From a bacterium (GTDB lineage Bacteria; Verrucomicrobiota; Verrucomicrobiia; Chthoniobacterales; UBA6821), in assembly GCA_021849805.1 (NCBI GenBank), contig JAJZSL010000007.1:18771-82770 (forward strand): a DNA stretch of 64,000 nucleotides. Direction: 5' to 3'. Below the pieces are notes generated by a model. The model was not told the DNA's origin and made no database searches. It worked only from the letters and a program-made list of their open reading frames with translations. The position numbers and the translations under genes are program-made. The stretch's first letter is position 1. Every line of letters starts with the position of its first letter. Of the stretch, positions 9,219 to 18,001 are shown in pieces.

Positions 9219-10118
9219 TCAATCACGTTCTACTCCTAATTCTTGAAGTAAACGCTGAAGGTCTTCGAGGCCATAATATTCGATAATGAGTTCTCCTTTT
9301 TTTTCACCATGATGGAGAAGGACACGTGTTGCAAAGCGATGTTGCAGCTGATTCTGTAGGTGAAGTAGAGCTGGAGAAAGTTGGAGAGAGGGAGAGCGTT
9401 TTTTGGAACGAGATATTTTTCCTTCAGTACGCTTGAGATAGGCTTCTACGAGTTCTTCTGTAGTACGGACAGAAGCACTGCGGCGCAAGATTTGATGAGC
9501 AAGAGAGCGTTGTTCTTCATGATTCTTAAGGCCTAGGAGTACTTTTGCATGGCCAACGCTGAGGCGTCCTTGAATCAAAAAGCTCTTCACTTGAGCATCT
9601 AGATCGAGCAAACGGAGTGCATTGGCAACTACAGCACGGCTTTTACCGACACGACGGGCAATGGCTTCTTGAGTAAGGTGAAATTCTTTGGCAAGACGCT
9701 CATAAGCACAAGCCTCCTCGATGGGATTGAGTCCTTCTCGCTGGAGATTCTCAATGAGAGCGAGTTCAAGGACTTCTTGATCCGTGGCCTTGCGAAGGAT
9801 CACAGGAGCCTCCGTAAGACCGACCAGAGATGCTGCACGCAGACGACGTTCTCCAGCAATCAGTTCATAGTTGCTACCAACGCGACGCACAATGAGTGGC
9901 TGAATGATTCCTTGTTCACGAATCGAATCGACCAAATCTTGTAACTGCTCCTCCCTAAAAGCAGTACGTGGCTGCAGGGGGCTAGGGAGAATTTGCTTCA
10001 GCGAGACTAACTCAATCTGTTCCCCACGCTCCTCGCTGGGAAGAGGAGAGGCTAGGGGAGAAGCTCCATGTGCATTAATTAAGGACCCAAGACCTTTACC
10101 AAGAGCAGACTTTGACAT
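9219..10118 (-). CDS. parB: Chromosome-partitioning protein ParB
   Basis: ParB binds parS sites, uses CTP to form a sliding clamp and directs origin segregation together with ParA. The 299-residue protein starts 'MSKSALGKGLGSLI', typical of the family. The ParB/Srx domain covers about 35-125 with the nucleotide-binding motif 'GERRLRAA' at 89-96 and 'ENLQREGLNPIEEA' at 123-136. A helix-turn-helix lies at about 148-168, and a C-terminal dimerisation segment follows a basic linker. No parA is adjacent, which is unusual because parA normally lies just upstream. Upstream sequence here is repeat-rich and non-coding. No canonical parS was found in the window. Confidence 0.95.
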   Translation of the reverse strand: MSKSALGKGLGSLINAHGASPLASPLPSEERGEQIELVSLKQILPSPLQPRTAFREEQLQDLVDSIREQGIIQPLIVRRVGSNYELIAGERRLRAASLVGLTEAPVILRKATDQEVLELALIENLQREGLNPIEEACAYERLAKEFHLTQEAIARRVGKSRAVVANALRLLDLDAQVKSFLIQGRLSVGHAKVLLGLKNHEEQRSLAHQILRRSASVRTTEELVEAYLKRTEGKISRSKKRSPSLQLSPALLHLQNQLQHRFATRVLLHHGEKKGELIIEYYGLEDLQRLLQELGVERD

Positions 10119-10399
10119 AAGGAGAGTAAGTTATTTCAAAAATTCAAAAGAAGAAAGATAAAGACGCCGCTTTTCTCATCAACAAAAAAGAAACTTGGAG
10201 GAGTAGAGGTTATTTCTTCCTAAGCAGAGAATCCCCTAGAGGATTTTCAATGAAGTTGCCTCTTGAAAAGCTTTTCTTGTCGGTTCGCCATACTTTTAAA
10301 AACTCAGTGATTGTTAGAGAGTTCTTCTGCTATCACTCTGCTGCAGATGGCTACTCACTATTGATCACTCCTTCCCTCCACTCTCTCATTCTCGCCTCC

Positions 10400-10540
10400 T
10401 GCTCTGTTGTTCTCACGCCCTTTTTTTATTCCCGCTTTCTTCTCTGTTGTTATCTCCTGTTGTTATCTCCTGTTGTTGCCCTCTGTTGTTATACCATTTT
10501 GTTGTTGTCACCTTTTGTTGTTGTCTGCTTTTGGTCATTC
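10400..10540. repeat. TGTTGTT-rich low-complexity tract
   Basis: Short degenerate repeats of the type 'ctgttgttatctc' and 'tttgttgttgtc' fill this stretch between parB and the repeat block at 10553. Open frames exist on both strands only because stop codons are under-represented in the repeat. I see no supported gene between 10119 and 10913. Confidence 0.7.
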
Positions 10541-10552
10541 CCGCCCCCTTTT

Positions 10553-10829
10553 CGTCATTCCCGCGGAGGCGGGAATCCAGAACACGTTCTATCCTTCTGC
10601 TGGAAAGTAGCCGTGCTGTGGTGTCACTCTTTTTCTGCTGCTCCTCTCTCATGGCATCTTAGAATAGGCATTCCAATATCATCAGAAAAATAATAGACCT
10701 CATAGTCCATGAGTCTGAACCATACAAAAGCTCCATGGCGGCCTGGATTCCCGCCATCGCGGGAATGACGAAACGAGAGAGGGAATAACGAAAAGAGAGC
10801 TGAAATGACAGAGTGGGGTCGTGAGCTCT
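10553..10829. repeat. Partial copy of the 23-bp-TIR repeat family (interior only)
   Basis: This region aligns closely with 17390-17760. It opens with the REP-like palindrome attcccgcggaggcgggaat, then 'ctgctggaaagtagccgtg' and 'tggcatcttagaat'. An inverted palindrome follows at about 10743-10769, and it ends near 'gagctct'. The terminal inverted repeats that bound the other copies were not found on either side, so this is a fragment or has decayed ends. No coding function is supported. Confidence 0.75.
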
Positions 10830-10913
10830 AGCAATAGGCTTCCAAGCTTCTCCTCTACTTCTTTTCCCATGTGATTGAGGTTAGAGAGCCTACTCATTAG
10901 AAAAGAAAATGAG

Positions 10914-13055
10914 CTAGAAGGTGTACTCAATGCCAGTGTAGAGGGATGCTCCATCGCCTGGAAAAAATTGAGCCAAGTCAGCATGAGGTGCTTGAGCATT
11001 GGTGATGATACCAGTGGTTGCTGCATAAGTTTGATTGGTGAGATTGACTGCTTCTAGATAGAGGGAGAGTCCCTTCTTGGGGCGATAGCCTATTTTAAAT
11101 CCTAAAATTGCATACGGCTTGGTGTAGAGGGTTGCTGCTGCATCAACATGATATCCCAGAGGAACCCATTCCACATTAGGGCCAGCATAAAAACCGCTTG
11201 GATGCTCATAGAGCAATTCAGCGCGATAGTAGAGCAGGGGAATTCCAGGAAGGCTATTATTGCCATAGTGAGAATCATTGACAAAATGGAAATTATTCCA
11301 AAGTCCTACTTGCTTGAGGTAGAGACGATCAGAGCCATTATCAGGAAAGTCATAATTTTTCTGCTGGTCCAGATTTTTACCCCCGGTGGTTGGATAGCAA
11401 AAAAGAGCATCTAGAAGTGCAACATCAAATCCTAATTCAACACCTTGGTGAACTGTTTCTCCAGCGTTAGTTGTTAGGATAGCAGGACCAGTTGGAGTGG
11501 TCACACTATAAGGGAAAATCTCATTTTCTATCCAAGAGTAGTAGTAGGCTAGATCCCAGCGATAACGATCAAAGCCTCCTCGTGTTCCACTCTCTAGCGT
11601 TGTAGCTGTTGTCGCCTTCAAGGGCATGATCCCTTCATAGCGGGGATTAACTAGTTCAGCAAAAGAAGGAGGGGAAAAGCTACGGCTGATATTACCAAAG
11701 AGCTGTGATCTTGGAGTGATGTCATAGAGTAATCCCCATTGAGGAGAAGCACCCCCGTAGGTTTGAAGACCGCTATTATCAATATTGTTTGGTTGGTTCC
11801 AGAGGCTTCTATTTTGACGAAGTGCGTAACTAAAGGCGCTTCCCACGACAGTGGAGAGCTTATCGGTGAGGTAAAATTGGTCTTGAAGAAAAAAATTGAA
11901 ATTCTCTGCTACTTGCCAATCATGATCGATCTGCTCTCCTGCATTGCCATTGTTATTGAAGTAAACAGGCTCGTCAGTCAGTCCCCAACTAGGATTAAAG
12001 CCTAAGATGCATTTATTCTTGTGATTGAAGAGTTCTTTTTCATTCTTCCACTGAAGCATGAAGCCTACATCATCATTGACGTCTTGGAGGAAGAGTACCA
12101 TGGCATGATGCGTGAATTGCACATGGTTCCAATAACATTGGGCTTCTATTCTATTTTCTTCTTGGAGCCAAGTTGTCTTCTCAGCGACACGAAGAAAGTT
12201 GTAATCTTTCTGCCAATTATTAGCACTATTGATGGGATTGGCTTGTTTTGGATTGCTCTCCATTTGGGCCTCGGTAAGGCCTCCGGGCATTTGAGAGCGT
12301 GTTTGGACGTAGGTTACATAGAGACGTGTTTCTAGATGTTCTGAAATTCGATCTCCAATATTGGAGAAGAATCGCATATTCGATTGATTGCTATGATCAC
12401 GATATCCATCAGTAAAGCCCGTACTAAGGCTTGAATAATAGTCATACCTTCCCAAGAGTAATCCTGAGCTTACTTGCCCCTTGAACGTATTGAAACTTCC
12501 ATAATCAAAGCGTGCACTCAGTGGAGCTGCATCATGCCCACTAAAGGAGACAAAATTAATAGCACCTCCCAGGTTGGTAGAACCATACTCCAGCGAGTTG
12601 GCTCCTCGATAGACTTCCATATAACGAGTTGCCAGTGGCTCAATGGATTGCATGTTGAAGGTGCCATCGGTAAAATTAATTGGCATTCCATCTTGGAGAA
12701 GTTGAATGCCTCGACCTCCGCAATTACCACGAGCAATGCCAGAGCCACGAATAGAAATACGTGATTCTTCTTGGCCAAAACGTGGTTGTACATAAACACC
12801 CGGTGCCCATTGCAGAGCATCCTTCAATGTTGAATAACGACCTGTTTTATAAGAATCAGCATTAATGACTTCCACGGCTCCAATCCGCTTGGAGAGCTCT
12901 TCTTGTTTTTGCTTAAATTCTTCAATTGTTAAGCAAGCTGGTGATTTTCCTGAAACAAGAACTTCTGGGAGTAGTAATGGTGAATTATTCAAAAGTGGAA
13001 GGCTCTCTGCCGTTGTGTTGAAGAGAAGAAGAAGAAAGAATAAATTTTTTTTCAA
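10914..13055 (-). CDS. TonB-dependent outer-membrane receptor
   Basis: TonB-dependent receptors import iron complexes, cobalamin or other scarce ligands through a plugged 22-strand barrel. The protein shows a TonB-box-like 'PEVLVSG' near the mature N-terminus and a plug domain with 'TLKDALQWAPGVYVQ', 'RISIRGSG' and 'GGAINFVS'. A long barrel with aromatic-rich strands ends in the terminal Phe of 'YTGIEYTF'. There is no ATG. A TTG at 13055 gives 'MKKNLFFLLLLFNTTAES', a good signal peptide, and is preferred; a TTG at 13118 would add 21 residues. FecA-like sequence flavour suggests a ferric chelate, but the ligand is unknown. No TonB-ExbB-ExbD genes lie in the window. Confidence 0.88.
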   Translation of the reverse strand: MKKNLFFLLLLFNTTAESLPLLNNSPLLLPEVLVSGKSPACLTIEEFKQKQEELSKRIGAVEVINADSYKTGRYSTLKDALQWAPGVYVQPRFGQEESRISIRGSGIARGNCGGRGIQLLQDGMPINFTDGTFNMQSIEPLATRYMEVYRGANSLEYGSTNLGGAINFVSFSGHDAAPLSARFDYGSFNTFKGQVSSGLLLGRYDYYSSLSTGFTDGYRDHSNQSNMRFFSNIGDRISEHLETRLYVTYVQTRSQMPGGLTEAQMESNPKQANPINSANNWQKDYNFLRVAEKTTWLQEENRIEAQCYWNHVQFTHHAMVLFLQDVNDDVGFMLQWKNEKELFNHKNKCILGFNPSWGLTDEPVYFNNNGNAGEQIDHDWQVAENFNFFLQDQFYLTDKLSTVVGSAFSYALRQNRSLWNQPNNIDNSGLQTYGGASPQWGLLYDITPRSQLFGNISRSFSPPSFAELVNPRYEGIMPLKATTATTLESGTRGGFDRYRWDLAYYYSWIENEIFPYSVTTPTGPAILTTNAGETVHQGVELGFDVALLDALFCYPTTGGKNLDQQKNYDFPDNGSDRLYLKQVGLWNNFHFVNDSHYGNNSLPGIPLLYYRAELLYEHPSGFYAGPNVEWVPLGYHVDAAATLYTKPYAILGFKIGYRPKKGLSLYLEAVNLTNQTYAATTGIITNAQAPHADLAQFFPGDGASLYTGIEYTF

Positions 13056-13118
13056 AGAGGGAATAAAAATAATTTTTCCTAATCGTAAAATTAGGAAAAA
13101 AGAGAGAAAAATGTTCAA

Positions 13119-13456
13119 GGTTCTAAGGTTGCTCTCCTCTCCCTTGCTTCATGAACATTGAGCACAGAGGCTTCAGAGAGCCAACGGAAGAAGGGGAATA
13201 TTCTTGAGAACAAGAGAGCTCAGTCATCAAGAGAACCTGCGATAGCGAGCCCCAGAGAATGTTGCCGGGAGAATAAGAAGTGAATCACTCAAAGCAGAAG
13301 AATGCATTGAGACTTCTTGACTCCTTTCTCAAGCAGATTCTTTCTCAAGCAGATTCTCTCTCAAGCAGAAAAGCTATTCTCATAGCATTCTTACAGAAGA
13401 TCAGCAGCTCACTGCTACACAGCAGTCATTCATCGGCAACTCTTATCCAGAGCTAT
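13119..13456. other. Intergenic stretch with a 16-bp triple repeat
   Basis: No convincing gene lies here. The only structure is a 16-bp unit (tctcaagcagattctt-like) repeated three times at 13327-13370. A forward frame crossing this region overlaps the antisense gene at 13457-13870 and has the composition of shadow sequence. Confidence 0.5.
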
Positions 13457-13870
13457 CTAGGAGCAAGAGGAAAGAAGGGCTCCTCTTCGAGGATAAGGAG
13501 TTGGTGGCTTCTGGCTCATTGTGAAGCAATCCCAACGAAGAAGAGGAGGATAAGGATTGTCCCGATCAAAAAGAAAAGCAGAAGCTTCCTGATGATCAAG
13601 AAGGATCGCTTTGAGCGATTTTTCTATTAGAGAAGTCGCTTTGTTTTTTCCTTCTTGCTGCTTTTGAGCTGCAATTTTCTGGCACAAGGAGCAGCGATAC
13701 TTGCCGCTAAATGTTTTTTCTAGAGCAAGAGTGAAGGAGTCTCTCTTAGCATAGTTTTGAAGCATTCTTCCCCAAGCAATTCCTTGCAGAAGACAAAGAG
13801 GACCTCCCACCATGAGAAAGAGTGCAAAAGCAATAGAGAGAAAAGCAGGCCATTTGAGTGATTTCATCAT
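13457..13870 (-). CDS. Small exported or membrane-anchored Cys-pair protein
   Basis: This 137-residue ORF has an N-terminal hydrophobic segment (about residues 8-30) that could be a signal peptide or anchor. The pattern 'MLQNYAKRDSFTLALEKTFSGKYRCSLCQKI' at about 37-67 follows. The Cys-x-x-Cys in 'CSLC' suggests metal or redox chemistry. I have an impression that similar short proteins occur beside metal-related genes in Verrucomicrobiota. The TonB receptor is transcribed downstream on the same strand but about 400 nt away. Function is not assigned. Confidence 0.65.
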   Translation of the reverse strand: MMKSLKWPAFLSIAFALFLMVGGPLCLLQGIAWGRMLQNYAKRDSFTLALEKTFSGKYRCSLCQKIAAQKQQEGKNKATSLIEKSLKAILLDHQEASAFLFDRDNPYPPLLRWDCFTMSQKPPTPYPRRGALLSSCS

Positions 13871-13904
13871 TGATGGTATTTCAGAGAAGAGATAGTTGAT
13901 AAAA

Positions 13905-13945
13905 GATCAAGTCAATTTCCTGCAATTTCTAAGTAATTTGACTAT
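13905..13945. repeat. Solo end of MITE-like family A
   Basis: About 38 bp ending in ctaagtaatttgactata closely matches the reverse complement of the left end of the full element at 44197, including the inner segment gtcaatttcctg. No partner end or core is present, so this is a single terminal repeat left behind or inserted alone. It lies between a small-protein start and tRNA-Gly. Confidence 0.7.
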
Positions 13946-14002
13946 ACTATTCCTACTAGTGCAGAGCTAATGATGAAATAGAGAATAACATTTGTCTCTA
14001 TG

Positions 14003-14075
<73 letters not shown>

Positions 14076-14170
14076 TTCTTTAAGAAGATAATGATTCTTT
14101 CTTGTTGGGTTCCATCTGTCAATTTTTCAATTTGAAGATCGATCCATTCTTGATGGAGAACCTCTCTCTT

Positions 14171-14767
14171 TTATTTTTCAACAGCTTGCATGGATGTCCA
14201 AATCCATTGTGGAGCGTAAAATTCGTAAGAGAAAATATTACACAATAAAACTCCAGAGAAAAAAAGGGCTCCAGGCTCTGCATGAACACTAGCAAGCATG
14301 CCTAGTTGCCCAACGGCAGCAATAACAGAGAGTAAAAAAATATCAACCATTGCCCAGCTTCCTATCTTAATCATCATGCGATGAAGGTAACTTCGTATTT
14401 TTTGATGCTTGCTGCTTCCATGGAGCAACAACATCCAACACATGATGAGAAGTTTTAGAAAAGGGACGATTATACTTGCCAAAAAGATGATCAATCCAAC
14501 AGGCCATAATCCCGATCGAATCATCTCATGAACTCCTCCCATGACAGTAAGAGGAGTCACATCACCATTAATCGTCATGGTCATCACAGGAATAAGGTTA
14601 GAAGGCAGGTAGAAAATGAGGCCCGTAATCACAAGAGCTTGGACAAGACGAAATCGAGTAAGGTTACTCATAGCAATGAAAGCAGCTGCATCATTGAGGA
14701 AAAAGAGTTCTTCCGATGATGCTAAATTTTCGAAGAGATCTTCATGAACTTTTGGTATCACGAGCAT
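14171..14767 (-). CDS. PqiA-like protein, second half (domain 2)
   Basis: This is the second membrane domain of the PqiA/YebS (LetA) family, with 'LIFYLPSNLIPVMTM', 'GGVHEMIRSGLWPVGLIIFLASIIVPFLKL' and four hydrophobic segments. In E. coli both domains form one protein of about 420 residues that works with MCE proteins in lipid transport between membranes. Here the frame changes between them. The ATG at 14767 overlaps the upstream gene by 26 nt; another ATG at 14671 would leave a gap. The Cys-rich zinc ribbon that usually precedes domain 2 is missing. No pqiB/MCE gene is adjacent. Confidence 0.8.
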   Translation of the reverse strand: MLVIPKVHEDLFENLASSEELFFLNDAAAFIAMSNLTRFRLVQALVITGLIFYLPSNLIPVMTMTINGDVTPLTVMGGVHEMIRSGLWPVGLIIFLASIIVPFLKLLIMCWMLLLHGSSKHQKIRSYLHRMMIKIGSWAMVDIFLLSVIAAVGQLGMLASVHAEPGALFFSGVLLCNIFSYEFYAPQWIWTSMQAVEK

Positions 14768-15413
14768 CAATATCGGCGATTCTTTGCTCCAAGAGAGAGC
14801 GATCAAATGAAAGCGTTACCATGAGGGAACTGAGGGCTAAGAAGCCAATCCAAAGAGCTCCTGATTTCCAGTGAATCTGACCGAGTTGTTCTAATTTTAA
14901 GACGGCTGCCATGACTCCTACTGCAAAGACTGGAATAAGATTCCAAGGCATGAAGAGCTCGACAATAGAGAGAATAGAAGAAAGCCCTGGCCATGCACGT
15001 TTCAGGGAACATCCTCCAAGAAGATACCAAAGGAGGATGAGATGCACCGTTGGTAAGGCAATGGCAGAGAGAAAAACCAAGAGTGCTAATGGCCAATACC
15101 CTTGAGCAAAAAGACTCTCAACACCAGTGATCATGAAGCTCGATTGAGTATTTCCAGAAACATCAAATACCATCATGGGAGTTGCATTGGCCATGAAGAG
15201 AAAAAGGCAGGAAGCTGTTGTCAATGCCCATGATTGTTGTAAGGCATGAGGATCATGATATTTCTTCAACCTTCTCCCACAGCAAGTGCATAAGATGATT
15301 TCTCCAGGCCCTAGAGCGTGATCTCGATAAGCAGTAGAACAATCAGGGCAGAGGCACGAGTGCTCTTGAGGGAATTGATGTTCTCGGAGTCGATGAGGAG
15401 AGATACTTTTCAC
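14742..15413 (-). CDS. PqiA-like protein, first half (zinc ribbon plus domain 1)
   Basis: The 223-residue product has an N-terminal four-Cys zinc ribbon (CLCPDC at about 20-25 and CTCCGRR at about 42-48). This is followed by PqiA domain 1 with 'ANATPMMVFDVSG' and four hydrophobic segments. It ends with a stop at 14742 just where a linker to domain 2 would be expected. The start is a GTG at 15413; there is no upstream ATG in frame. Two separate overlapping genes or a frameshifted ancestral single gene are both possible. It is downstream of aguB on the same strand. Confidence 0.82.
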   Translation of the reverse strand: MKSISPHRLREHQFPQEHSCLCPDCSTAYRDHALGPGEIILCTCCGRRLKKYHDPHALQQSWALTTASCLFLFMANATPMMVFDVSGNTQSSFMITGVESLFAQGYWPLALLVFLSAIALPTVHLILLWYLLGGCSLKRAWPGLSSILSIVELFMPWNLIPVFAVGVMAAVLKLEQLGQIHWKSGALWIGFLALSSLMVTLSFDRSLLEQRIADIDARDTKSS

Positions 15414-15443
15414 AGAACAACATGGAGAAAATTATCTTGACAA

Positions 15444-16373
15444 TCATTTTCTGCAAGAAGGAAACGAAGTCTCCTCCACATCAAGATATCGCTGCTCGAT
15501 TCCAGTGTAAGCATCAATACGTCGATCACGTAGGAAGGGCCAGTGAGTTCGCTGTTTCTCAATGAGTGAGAGGTCGAGATCAGCTAGAAAGAGTCCCTCT
15601 TGATTTTCAGGAGCTTCCATGAGGAGTGAACCATCAGGAGCAGCAACAAAGCTACTCCCCCAAAACTCGAGCCCCTCTCCTCCTGCAGGTGCTTCATGAC
15701 CAAAGCGATTGACGCTAACGACATAAACTCCATTAGCCAGAGCATGAGCGCGCTGAGCCAGTTGCCAAGCTTCTTTCTGTTGTTTGCCAACTTCTTTTTT
15801 TTCACTGGGATGCCATCCAATGGCTGTTGGATAAAACAAGACTTCAGCTCCATGCAGGGCTGTTAAACGAGCAGCTTCAGGATACCATTGATCCCAGCAA
15901 ATAAGCACGCCAAGTTGACCAGCTTTTGTTTTCCAAGAGCGAAAGCCAAGATCTCCTGGAGTAAAATAAAACTTTTCATAAAAAAGTGGGTCATCGGGAA
16001 TATGCATCTTGCGATATTTTCCTAAGTAAGTTCCATCAGCATCGAGAATAGCTGCTGTATTGTGATAGAGGCCATGAGCACGCTTCTCAAAGAGGGAAGC
16101 AATGAGAACAAGTTGATGTTCCTGAGCAAGCGAGGAAAGTTCATCAGTTGTGGGACCTGGAATTGGCTCAGCAAGCTCAAAATAAGCATGATCTTCCTTC
16201 TGACAAAAATATTCGCTTAAAAAGAGTTCAGGTAAGCAGAGAACATGAACTCCACGTTCAGAAGCTTCGAGTATCAATTTTTTAGCAGCTAGTAGATTTT
16301 GGAGACGGTTGGCTTGGCAGTGCATTTGAGCCAAACCAACTCGAAGAAAAGAAGAGGGATGAAGAAGTGCCAT
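15444..16373 (-). CDS. aguB: N-carbamoylputrescine amidase-like carbon-nitrogen hydrolase
   Basis: AguB hydrolyses N-carbamoylputrescine to putrescine, the last step of the agmatine route to polyamines. The 309-residue nitrilase-fold protein shows the catalytic triad Glu49 (in 'LPELFLSEYF'), Lys122 (in 'KYRKMHIPD') and Cys159 (in 'LICWDQWYPE'). Closely AguB-like features are 'MHIPDDPLFYEKFYFTPGD' and the C-terminal 'RDRRIDAYTGI'. The usual partner aguA (agmatine deiminase) is not in the window. Substrate assignment is by family resemblance. Confidence 0.88.
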   Translation of the reverse strand: MALLHPSSFLRVGLAQMHCQANRLQNLLAAKKLILEASERGVHVLCLPELFLSEYFCQKEDHAYFELAEPIPGPTTDELSSLAQEHQLVLIASLFEKRAHGLYHNTAAILDADGTYLGKYRKMHIPDDPLFYEKFYFTPGDLGFRSWKTKAGQLGVLICWDQWYPEAARLTALHGAEVLFYPTAIGWHPSEKKEVGKQQKEAWQLAQRAHALANGVYVVSVNRFGHEAPAGGEGLEFWGSSFVAAPDGSLLMEAPENQEGLFLADLDLSLIEKQRTHWPFLRDRRIDAYTGIEQRYLDVEETSFPSCRK

Positions 16374-16375
16374 TG

Positions 16376-16547
16376 ATCGTATATTAAACTAAATTAAACT
16401 AAAAAGGGGATGCCATCAGCTTGTTTTTTCCTTAGAAGTGCGTTCTCAAATCTTGCATGATCTTTAGATAGAGCTTTGATCTTCGCTCTTTCCCTAAGAA
16501 ACAATTTTCTACTTCTCTCATGCGTCTCTTTTAATTTAGTACACTAT
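16376..16547. mobile_element. MITE-like family B, copy 2
   Basis: This is about 172 bp. The left end carries tatattaaactaaatt and the right end its approximate reverse complement aatttagtacacta. The interior shares 'atcagcttg', 'gcgttctcaaa' and 'ccctaagaaa' in the same order as the copy at 39570-39735. It occupies most of the gap between aguB and the cyclophilin gene and has no ORF. Ends are more diverged than in copy 1. Confidence 0.65.
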
Positions 16548-16622
16548 GAAAAGAATATCGACCCAAAAACGGGATAACATTAGAATCCACGGTGACAATC
16601 TACTTATCCTCAATTAAAAAAT

Positions 16623-17210
16623 ATGCTCAAAGACTCAAAACATACTGCTCTCTTTCTTATGGCTTCAACACCTTCAGAAGCTGGAGCCTCTGCTCCCATC
16701 GATGATCTTCGTATCATCATGCACACAGAAAAAGGTGATATCGAAGCAACGCTCTTTGCAAGTAAGGTTCCGAGGACAGCAGCTAATTTTCTTAATCTCG
16801 CCAAGCATGGATACTACAATGGTCTCACTTTTCATCGTGTGATTGCTGATTTTATGATTCAAGGGGGGGATCCCACAGGAAGTGGACGTGGTGGTCCAGG
16901 CTATCAATTTGCTGATGAAATTCATCCCAGTCTCAAGCACAATCGTGCTGGCATCCTCTCCATGGCTAATGCTGGGCCAAACAGTAATGGAAGTCAGTTC
17001 TTCATCACACATGCTCCAACTCCCTGGCTTGATGGGAAGCATAGTGTTTTTGGAGTGGTAGATCGTGGCCAAGATGTTGTCCTTGCCATCAAACAAGGAG
17101 ACAAAATAATTTCTATCGATCTTCTCGATAATCCTGGAGCACTATTTGCTGCAAAATCTAGAGATGTGGCTGAGTGGAATAAAAAACTTAACTACTCTTC
17201 TCCAAAATAA
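16623..17210 (+). CDS. Cyclophilin-type peptidyl-prolyl cis-trans isomerase
   Basis: The 195-residue protein carries a full cyclophilin domain (about 28-165). It shows '[30 protein letters not shown]', '[21 protein letters not shown]' and '[12 protein letters not shown]', with the active-site Arg, Phe, Gln and His positions intact. It catalyses prolyl isomerisation. There is no convincing signal peptide; the first 25 residues are Ala/Ser-rich and a second ATG follows at 16659. The last codons and the stop lie inside the terminal repeat of the element beginning at 17193, so the natural C-terminus was probably altered by insertion. Confidence 0.93.
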   Translation: MLKDSKHTALFLMASTPSEAGASAPIDDLRIIMHTEKGDIEATLFASKVPRTAANFLNLAKHGYYNGLTFHRVIADFMIQGGDPTGSGRGGPGYQFADEIHPSLKHNRAGILSMANAGPNSNGSQFFITHAPTPWLDGKHSVFGVVDRGQDVVLAIKQGDKIISIDLLDNPGALFAAKSRDVAEWNKKLNYSSPK

Positions 17211-17942
17211 AATTAGAGGATCTCTCCTCTTATGGTAGAGGTTTCCTCTTAGGTCATTAGTGAGCACTTTTTCAAAAAGTAGAGCTCTCTTTTTTAGTCT
17301 TTCTAACAACTTCACGCAGGAAACTTCACGCAGGAAACTTCACGCAGGAAACTTCACGCTTTTTTTCTGTTATTCTTGCTCCCTTCTTCGTCATTCCCGC
17401 GGAGGCGGGAATCCAGAATACGTTCCATCTTTCTGCTGGAAAGTAGCCGTGCAGCAGTGTCACTCTTTTTCTGCTGCTCCTCTGTCATGGCATCTTAGAA
17501 TCGGCATCCCAACATCATAAGAAAAATAATAGACCTCATGGTCCATGAGTCTTATTCATACAAGCTCCATGGCGGCCTGGATTCTCGCCTCCGCGAGAAT
17601 GACGAAAAAAGGGTGTGAGAAGGATGAAAAGAGTGTGGGGGTGACAGTGTGGGGGTGACAGTGCGGGGCCGTAAGGTCTGGCAGGGTAGGAGTCGTGAGG
17701 TCTGACAGAGTGGGGGAGCGAGGTCTGGCAGGGTGGGAGGCGTGAGCTCTGGAAATGGAGCTAGAGCATTTTGACTATAACGTTGTAGCCGTGCATGGCA
17801 GCGTTATTTCGGTACTCAAGTCCTCAAATAGGAGAATAGACTGCGGGTCTTAAGCTCCTCGTTTCTATTACTATAGTCTCTACAACTTCATTGAGAAAGC
17901 TCTAGTCCCTTCTATGAATCATTGTTATTTTGGAGAGTAGTG
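17193..17942. mobile_element. MITE-like element, longest copy of the 23-bp-TIR family (750 bp)
   Basis: The left end TACTCTTCTCCAAAATAAAA and right end ...ttattttggagagtagtg are inverted repeats, in opposite orientation to the copy at 8029. Inside are a 14-bp tandem repeat at 17308-17359 and REP-like palindromes in inverted orientation at about 17390-17415 and 17575-17603. A G-rich degenerate repeat (gtgggggtgacag, gtctggcagggt) lies at 17638-17760, followed by a block near 17761-17900. No coding frame is supported. Unlike copies 1 and 4, the flanking 9-mers do not match. The remaining 59 bp to lpxD hold nothing recognised. Confidence 0.75.
17308..17359. repeat. 14-bp tandem repeat (about 3.7 units)
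   Basis: The unit aacttcacgcagga starts at 17308, 17322, 17336 and 17350 with exact 14-bp spacing, inside the 750-bp element. The corresponding place in the other copies has a single unit-like sequence, so expansion happened after insertion. Confidence 0.9.
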
Positions 17943-18001
17943 ACTGTGTCTTATTAGAAGAGAGCTCTTGGAAAAAATTCATAACAGTCACGCTGAGGAT
18001 A

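Noticed and set aside
9331..9350. Possible parS around a CACGTG core in parB
   Set aside because: Only the central hexamer matches; the flanks do not fit the TGTTTCACGTGAAACA consensus.
10250..10693. 147-residue forward ORF
   Set aside because: It is made of TGTTGTT low-complexity sequence and a REP-like palindrome, with no protein-like pattern.
13280..13630. 116-residue forward ORF
   Set aside because: It crosses a 16-bp repeat and runs antisense to the better supported gene at 13457-13870.
17260..17520. 86-residue forward ORF
   Set aside because: It lies wholly inside the 750-bp mobile element and reads through its tandem repeat and palindrome.
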